Shown: piece by piece, positions 60,473-64,000 of the stretch
Layout of the letters: each line of letters starts with the position of its first letter
How positions within the stretch are numbered: position 1 is the stretch's first letter
Source: Williamsia maris
Lineage (GTDB): Bacteria > Actinomycetota > Actinomycetes > Mycobacteriales > Mycobacteriaceae
Assembly: GCF_024171815.1 (NCBI RefSeq)
Contig: NZ_JAMTCJ010000001.1
Location: 248,001 to 312,000 of the forward strand
Direction: 5' to 3'
DNA: 64,000 nucleotides
Notes under the pieces: model-generated
The model's database searches: none
Told to the model about the DNA's origin: nothing
Seen by the model: only the letters and a program-made list of their open reading frames with translations
Made by a program: the position numbers and the translations under genes

Positions 60473-61876
60473 ATGCACATGGTTCGAAAGTTGTTGCTCG
60501 CCGCCGGTATCGCGTCGGTTGTCGCATCCAGCGCCTGTTCGTCGTCCCCGGACCCGACGACGGGATCCGACAACGGAACCGCCACCACCGGCGCCACCGC
60601 GAGCGCCCGCGATGCGGTGCGGCTCTACACGACCGACATCCCGCCGCTGGCGACGATCGGCGGGGTCACGATCGGCGGGAGCGCCTTCGGGTCCGCTCTC
60701 ACCCCAGTGCCCGGTTCGCGCGACGAGTTCTACGGACTCACCGACCGCGGACCGAACGTCGACGGCCGCACCGACACCGAGAAGGTGTTGCCGATCCCCG
60801 ACTTCCATCCGGCCATCGGTCGGTTCCGTCTGTCCGACGGCCGCGCCGAACTGACGAGGACGATCACGCTCTCCGGCACCGACGGCGCCCCGCTGAACGG
60901 TCTCGTCGACCCACGCGCCGACACCGGTGAATCGCTCGTCGACATCAACGGCCGCGCGCTGCCGCGATCCGACCACGGCCTCGACACCGAGGGACTCGTC
61001 GCGCTGCCGGACGGAACCTTCTGGGTGTCCGACGAATACGGCCCCTACATCGTGCACTTCGACGCCACAGGCAAGGAGATCGCCCGCCTGTCGCCGTTCG
61101 ACGGCACGCTGCCACGGGAGCTGTCGCTGCGCACCCCGAACCAGGGCATGGAGGGTCTCACCGTCACCCCCGACGGCAGCACGCTCGTCGGCGTCATGCA
61201 GTCCGCCCTGAAGACACCGGGGCTGAAGGGATCCGCGAAATCCGTTCCGCTGACCCGCATCGTCACGGTGAACCTGACCACCAGGGCGGTGTCGGAATAC
61301 CTGTACCCGCTGACCGACCCGCAGAAGACCAAGGTCGCCGTCTCCGAGATCACCGCGCTGAGCAACACCCGGTTCATCGTCGACGAACGCGACGGCCGGC
61401 TCGAGCCCGGAGCCGACAAGAAGCTCTACGTCGCCGACATCGCCGATGCCACCGACGTCGGACCGCGGTCGACGGTTCCCGGAGCACGGTACGTCGCCGA
61501 CGAAGGCGGCCTGCAGATCGCCGGGCGCGCCATCGAGACCACGGTCGGCGTCGGCACCGACACCGCGGCGATCGAGACGCTGCGCACGGCCGGGATCATC
61601 ACCGCGACAAAGAAGCTCGACCTCGATCTGGGCGCCCTGGTGACCCGGATCGACCCGTCCGGGGCGTTCTTCGGCCACGACAAGGTGGAGGGCGTCGCCG
61701 TCCTCGACGGCGGGTCGACCCTGGTCATCTCCAACGACAGCGACTTCGGACTCGCGGGCCTCGCCGACGACACCCCGCCGTTCGCGCTGAAACCCAAGAT
61801 CCTGCCCGACGGCAAACAGGACTCCGGCGAGATCCTGGTCGTGGACACGACCCGACTTCCCGAAGCAGGCAACTGA
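60473..61876 (+). CDS. phytase-like esterase (esterase-like activity of phytase family) lipoprotein
   Basis: 467 residues. Signal with Cys in SACSSSPD, a short linker, then a beta-propeller-like Phytase-like domain: FYGLTDRGPNVDGR, ALPRSDHGLDTEGLVALPDGTFWVSDEYGPYIVHFDATGKE, NQGMEGLTVTPDGSTL, VDERDGRL and KVEGVAVLDGGSTLVISNDSDFGL. Members are extracytoplasmic esterases or phosphatases without a proven natural substrate. Starts at ATG 60473 (or 60479). Followed 55 bp later by a serine protease gene on the same strand. Confidence 0.87.
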   Translation: MHMVRKLLLAAGIASVVASSACSSSPDPTTGSDNGTATTGATASARDAVRLYTTDIPPLATIGGVTIGGSAFGSALTPVPGSRDEFYGLTDRGPNVDGRTDTEKVLPIPDFHPAIGRFRLSDGRAELTRTITLSGTDGAPLNGLVDPRADTGESLVDINGRALPRSDHGLDTEGLVALPDGTFWVSDEYGPYIVHFDATGKEIARLSPFDGTLPRELSLRTPNQGMEGLTVTPDGSTLVGVMQSALKTPGLKGSAKSVPLTRIVTVNLTTRAVSEYLYPLTDPQKTKVAVSEITALSNTRFIVDERDGRLEPGADKKLYVADIADATDVGPRSTVPGARYVADEGGLQIAGRAIETTVGVGTDTAAIETLRTAGIITATKKLDLDLGALVTRIDPSGAFFGHDKVEGVAVLDGGSTLVISNDSDFGLAGLADDTPPFALKPKILPDGKQDSGEILVVDTTRLPEAGN

Positions 61877-61931
61877 CCCACGAATCCGGCTGACCAGCGC
61901 AGTCGAGCGCCGCCATCGATAGCATCAGGCG

Positions 61932-62672
61932 ATGCGGCACATGATGATCTTCGTGGTGGTCATCGTGGCCTCGGCCCTGATCGGCGGCGCCGCCTCGTCG
62001 ACGTCGATCGACGTTCACGCCAACCGCAAGATCGGCGCACTGTTCGTCGGCGACACCGATCGACACACGTGCACGGCGGAATCGGTCCACAGCCGCTCCG
62101 GTGACCTCGTACTCACCGCGGCACACTGTCTGACCGGCGCGACCGGTCCGATCACCTACGTCCCCGCGTACCGGGCGTCGCAGGCCCCCTTCGGTCGGTG
62201 GACGGTCACCTCGGTCTATCTCGATCCCGGCTGGCTCACCGGCCAGGACGTCAACCGGGACTACGCGGTGCTCCGCGTGCGCGCCGACCCGCAGACCGCA
62301 CATCGGACGCTCGAGTCGGTGACCGGCCGCGGCTTCGGCATCGGCTCGTTCGGCATCGGCACGGCCATCCGGGTGGTCGGGTACGGCGCCGGGTCGGGCG
62401 ACACCCCGATCGGATGCCGCGGTCGCACCCGAGAGGCGCGGAACTCACCGACGGTGACCTGCCGCGGACTGGTGGACGGGACCAGCGGATCCCCCTGGAT
62501 GACCGGACGCGCCACCACGATCGGCCTGGTCGGCGGCTACAACCAGGGCGGCTGTGTCAGCTTCATCTCGCACTCGCCCGTGTTCGACGCCGACCTCACC
62601 GCGCTGATGGCACGCGCGGACGCCGGCGGACCGGGTGACACGGCACCGCCCACCGGCGCCGCGGTCTGCTGA
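61932..62672 (+). CDS. trypsin-like serine protease
   Basis: 246 residues with an N-terminal hydrophobic signal (MMIFVVVIVASALIGGAAS). Catalytic triad: His65 in LTAAHCL, Asp110 in NRDYAVLRV and Ser185 in DGTSGSPW. Cysteines C47/C66 probably form the characteristic His-loop disulfide. It is a chymotrypsin-fold secreted protease; target unknown. TAGCAT six bases before the ATG fits a leaderless start. Confidence 0.88.
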   Translation: MRHMMIFVVVIVASALIGGAASSTSIDVHANRKIGALFVGDTDRHTCTAESVHSRSGDLVLTAAHCLTGATGPITYVPAYRASQAPFGRWTVTSVYLDPGWLTGQDVNRDYAVLRVRADPQTAHRTLESVTGRGFGIGSFGIGTAIRVVGYGAGSGDTPIGCRGRTREARNSPTVTCRGLVDGTSGSPWMTGRATTIGLVGGYNQGGCVSFISHSPVFDADLTALMARADAGGPGDTAPPTGAAVC

Positions 62673-62690
62673 ACCGTCGCGCCCGGACGA

Positions 62691-63284
62691 TCAGTAGAGG
62701 TACACCACAGCGTCGTCGCCACCGTTGCAGGTGACGATCTGCCCCTGCGCCGCGCACATCATCGCGATGCGCTCCCCGGTCTCCGGACTCGTCGCCCGCA
62801 CCGTGCGCGGCAGCTGACCGGGGCGCCCGCTGTCGGAGTACGCCAGTCGGACCTGCTCGGCGAAACCACATGTCGTGGCCGATGACCCGACCGAGGACGC
62901 ACGGTAGAGGCCGGTTCGTCCGTACCGGATCGGACACGCCCGCGACCCCTCCGGCGCGCCGTCCGCGGTGGTCACCGGCGTGGACCTGGTACTCGAGGGC
63001 GAACTGCTCGTGGTGCTGCGGGTGGTGGTGACCGGCGGCTCGCCGGTCACCGACGGCGTCGCGGTGACCGTCGACGTCGACGCGATCGGCGCCGTGGTCG
63101 GGAACGAACCGCCCGAATCGGATCGGCCGAGCACCAGGTACCCGACGACGGCCGCCAACCCGAAGACGAACACCACGATCAGGACGCCGAGCGCGATGAT
63201 GACCCCACGCGACGGGCCCACGTGGCCGGGCGGCGGCGGTGCGTCAGGGTATTCGGGGTCAGGCGGTGTCGGGTCGCCGGTCAT
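62691..63284 (-). CDS. single-pass membrane protein with Cys-containing extracytoplasmic domain
   Basis: 197 residues. A Pro-rich cytoplasmic start (DPTPPDPEYPDAPPPPGHVGPS), one helix (VIIALGVLIVVFVFGLAAVVGYLVL), a long Thr/Ser/Pro linker, then a C-terminal domain of about 80 residues with four cysteines (RACPIRYG, ATTCGFAEQV, MMCAAQGQIVTCNGGDDAVVYLY). The plan resembles extracytoplasmic sensors or envelope proteins but no family is recognised. Convergent with the protease gene (18-bp gap). Confidence 0.7.
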   Translation of the reverse strand: MTGDPTPPDPEYPDAPPPPGHVGPSRGVIIALGVLIVVFVFGLAAVVGYLVLGRSDSGGSFPTTAPIASTSTVTATPSVTGEPPVTTTRSTTSSSPSSTRSTPVTTADGAPEGSRACPIRYGRTGLYRASSVGSSATTCGFAEQVRLAYSDSGRPGQLPRTVRATSPETGERIAMMCAAQGQIVTCNGGDDAVVYLY

Positions 63285-63311
63285 GACAGGCAGTTTCTCA
63301 CCGACGCGCGA

Positions 63312-64000
63312 CTATTGCTGGGACGTGCGCCACGAATTCATGCCGAGGATGACCATCACCAGCTTGCGCTCGGAGCGCGCCGTGACCTCGCGATCGTCAC
63401 CGTTGTCGCGTCGGTTGGCCTCGAGCATCTCGGCCACCGCCTGCAGCAGGACGTTCACCATGAGATCGGCGGCGAGCTCCAGATCCTCCGCACCCCAGCG
63501 GGCGAGCTCGGGTATCCGGGACAGATCGATGGCCAGTTCCTTGACGAACAGGCGCAGCTCGGTGTCGATGGCCCGTCGGATCTCCGACACCCCGCCGTGC
63601 TGCTCGCGGATGAGGAACCGGAACTGGGCCTCGTTCTCGCGCACCTGCTGGACGAGGATGGCCACCGAACTCTTCACGGTGGGTACGGCGTTGCGGGTGG
63701 CGAGATCGCGGCGACCCTCACGCAGTGTCTTGCGCAGCACCCGCATCGAGTCCTCGACCACGGTGACGCCGAGATCTTCCATCGAGGCGAAGTGTCGGTA
63801 GAACGCGGTGGGGACGATGCCCGCGGCTTTTGCCACCTCACGCAGGCTCAGACTCGCGAAACTGCGGTCGGACACGAGCGCGAGAGTCTCGTCGAGCAGC
63901 GCCTGCCGGGTACGACCCTTGCGCGCTGACCGACTCTCGGAGGCATCGACCGCAGCCGACCGGGTCGGCGGTCGGGGAGGCGAGGCGGGATTTCTGGACC
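63312..64000 (-). CDS. TetR family regulator, truncated at the window end
   Basis: The frame is open from the stop at 63312 to base 64000, so the true start lies outside the window; the GTG at 63875 is internal. The visible N-terminal part (ARKGRTRQALLDETLALVSDRSFASLSLREVAKAAGIVPTAFYRHFASMEDLG) is a complete TetR DNA-binding domain, and a helical ligand domain follows to the end. It resembles the FadR/FasR-like lipid-responsive branch in general appearance, but I cannot assign ligand or targets. Neighbours do not indicate one. Confidence 0.85.
   Translation of the reverse strand, partial: SRNPASPPRPPTRSAAVDASESRSARKGRTRQALLDETLALVSDRSFASLSLREVAKAAGIVPTAFYRHFASMEDLGVTVVEDSMRVLRKTLREGRRDLATRNAVPTVKSSVAILVQQVRENEAQFRFLIREQHGGVSEIRRAIDTELRLFVKELAIDLSRIPELARWGAEDLELAADLMVNVLLQAVAEMLEANRRDNGDDREVTARSERKLVMVILGMNSWRTSQQ

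Noticed and set aside
1-64000. CRISPR array, prophage, insertion sequence or restriction system
   Set aside because: No repeat-spacer pattern, transposase, capsid or methyltransferase genes were found.

Overview
The window is high-GC, densely packed actinobacterial chromosome, best matched by an order Mycobacteriales organism of the Gordonia/Mycobacterium type. Evidence: a mycothiol S-conjugate amidase (mca), LppP/LprE- and LpqN/LpqT-type lipoproteins, an MMPL transporter, an IdeR-type iron box, a DUF222/13E12-type HNH protein, and a gene order that (from memory) follows the Mycobacterium tuberculosis Rv1100-to-Rv1074c neighbourhood: DUF4245, glpX, fumC, phoH2, desA2-like, glyA, coaA, Z-prenyl synthase, hemolysin III, Rv1083-like, mca, Rv1081c-like, greA, metB, cbs, Rv1075c-like, fadA3. 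I see about 65 protein genes (two cut by the window ends), one tRNA, several strong hairpin terminators, and no insertion sequence, prophage or CRISPR array.

Layout. 1-2.8 kb: DUF4245 divergent from glpX-fumC (gluconeogenesis, TCA cycle). 2.9-4.6 kb: an iron-box-controlled PepSY membrane protein (apparently frameshifted at its N-terminus) with a small membrane partner. 4.6-9.9 kb: secreted glycoside hydrolase, L,D-transpeptidase, phoH2 and phoD. 9.9-17.3 kb: DUF885-glyA-desA2 operon, coaA, Z-prenyl synthase, hemolysin III, and aroG behind a leader with a short aromatic-codon reading frame and an intrinsic terminator. 17.4-27.2 kb: secreted proteins and lipoproteins, mca operon, queuosine-precursor transporter, greA, a tandem pair of truncated SDR-like proteins, ilvA, a duplicated-domain metallopeptidase. 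27.2-36.9 kb: SARP/AfsR regulator, cbs-metB transsulfuration operon, SGNH hydrolase, thiolase, MFS exporter, Bax inhibitor-1. 37.9-43.7 kb: TetR with divergent alpha/beta hydrolase, and TetR - SRPBCC/DUF5995-like - MMPL. 43.8-48.9 kb: tRNA-Leu(UAA), dehydrogenases, small membrane proteins. 48.6-53.8 kb: a galactose module (Na+/solute symporter divergent from deoR-galT-galK). 53.8-64 kb: small membrane genes, the HNH gene with an SOS-like box, a DUF7064-like/aminoglycoside-phosphotransferase-like pair, SIMPL protein, secreted CYTH-like protein, phytase-like esterase, trypsin-like protease, a Cys-containing membrane protein, and a truncated TetR gene.

Most genes are ordinary. Most worth a second look: the aroG leader (17143-17294), which has the parts of a leaderless aromatic-amino-acid attenuator; the SOS-like box over the promoter of the HNH gene; the iron box and frameshift in the PepSY gene; a symmetric four-half-site operator in the galactose control region; a desaturase homologue lacking two iron-ligand histidines; and a UAA tRNA without a long variable arm.
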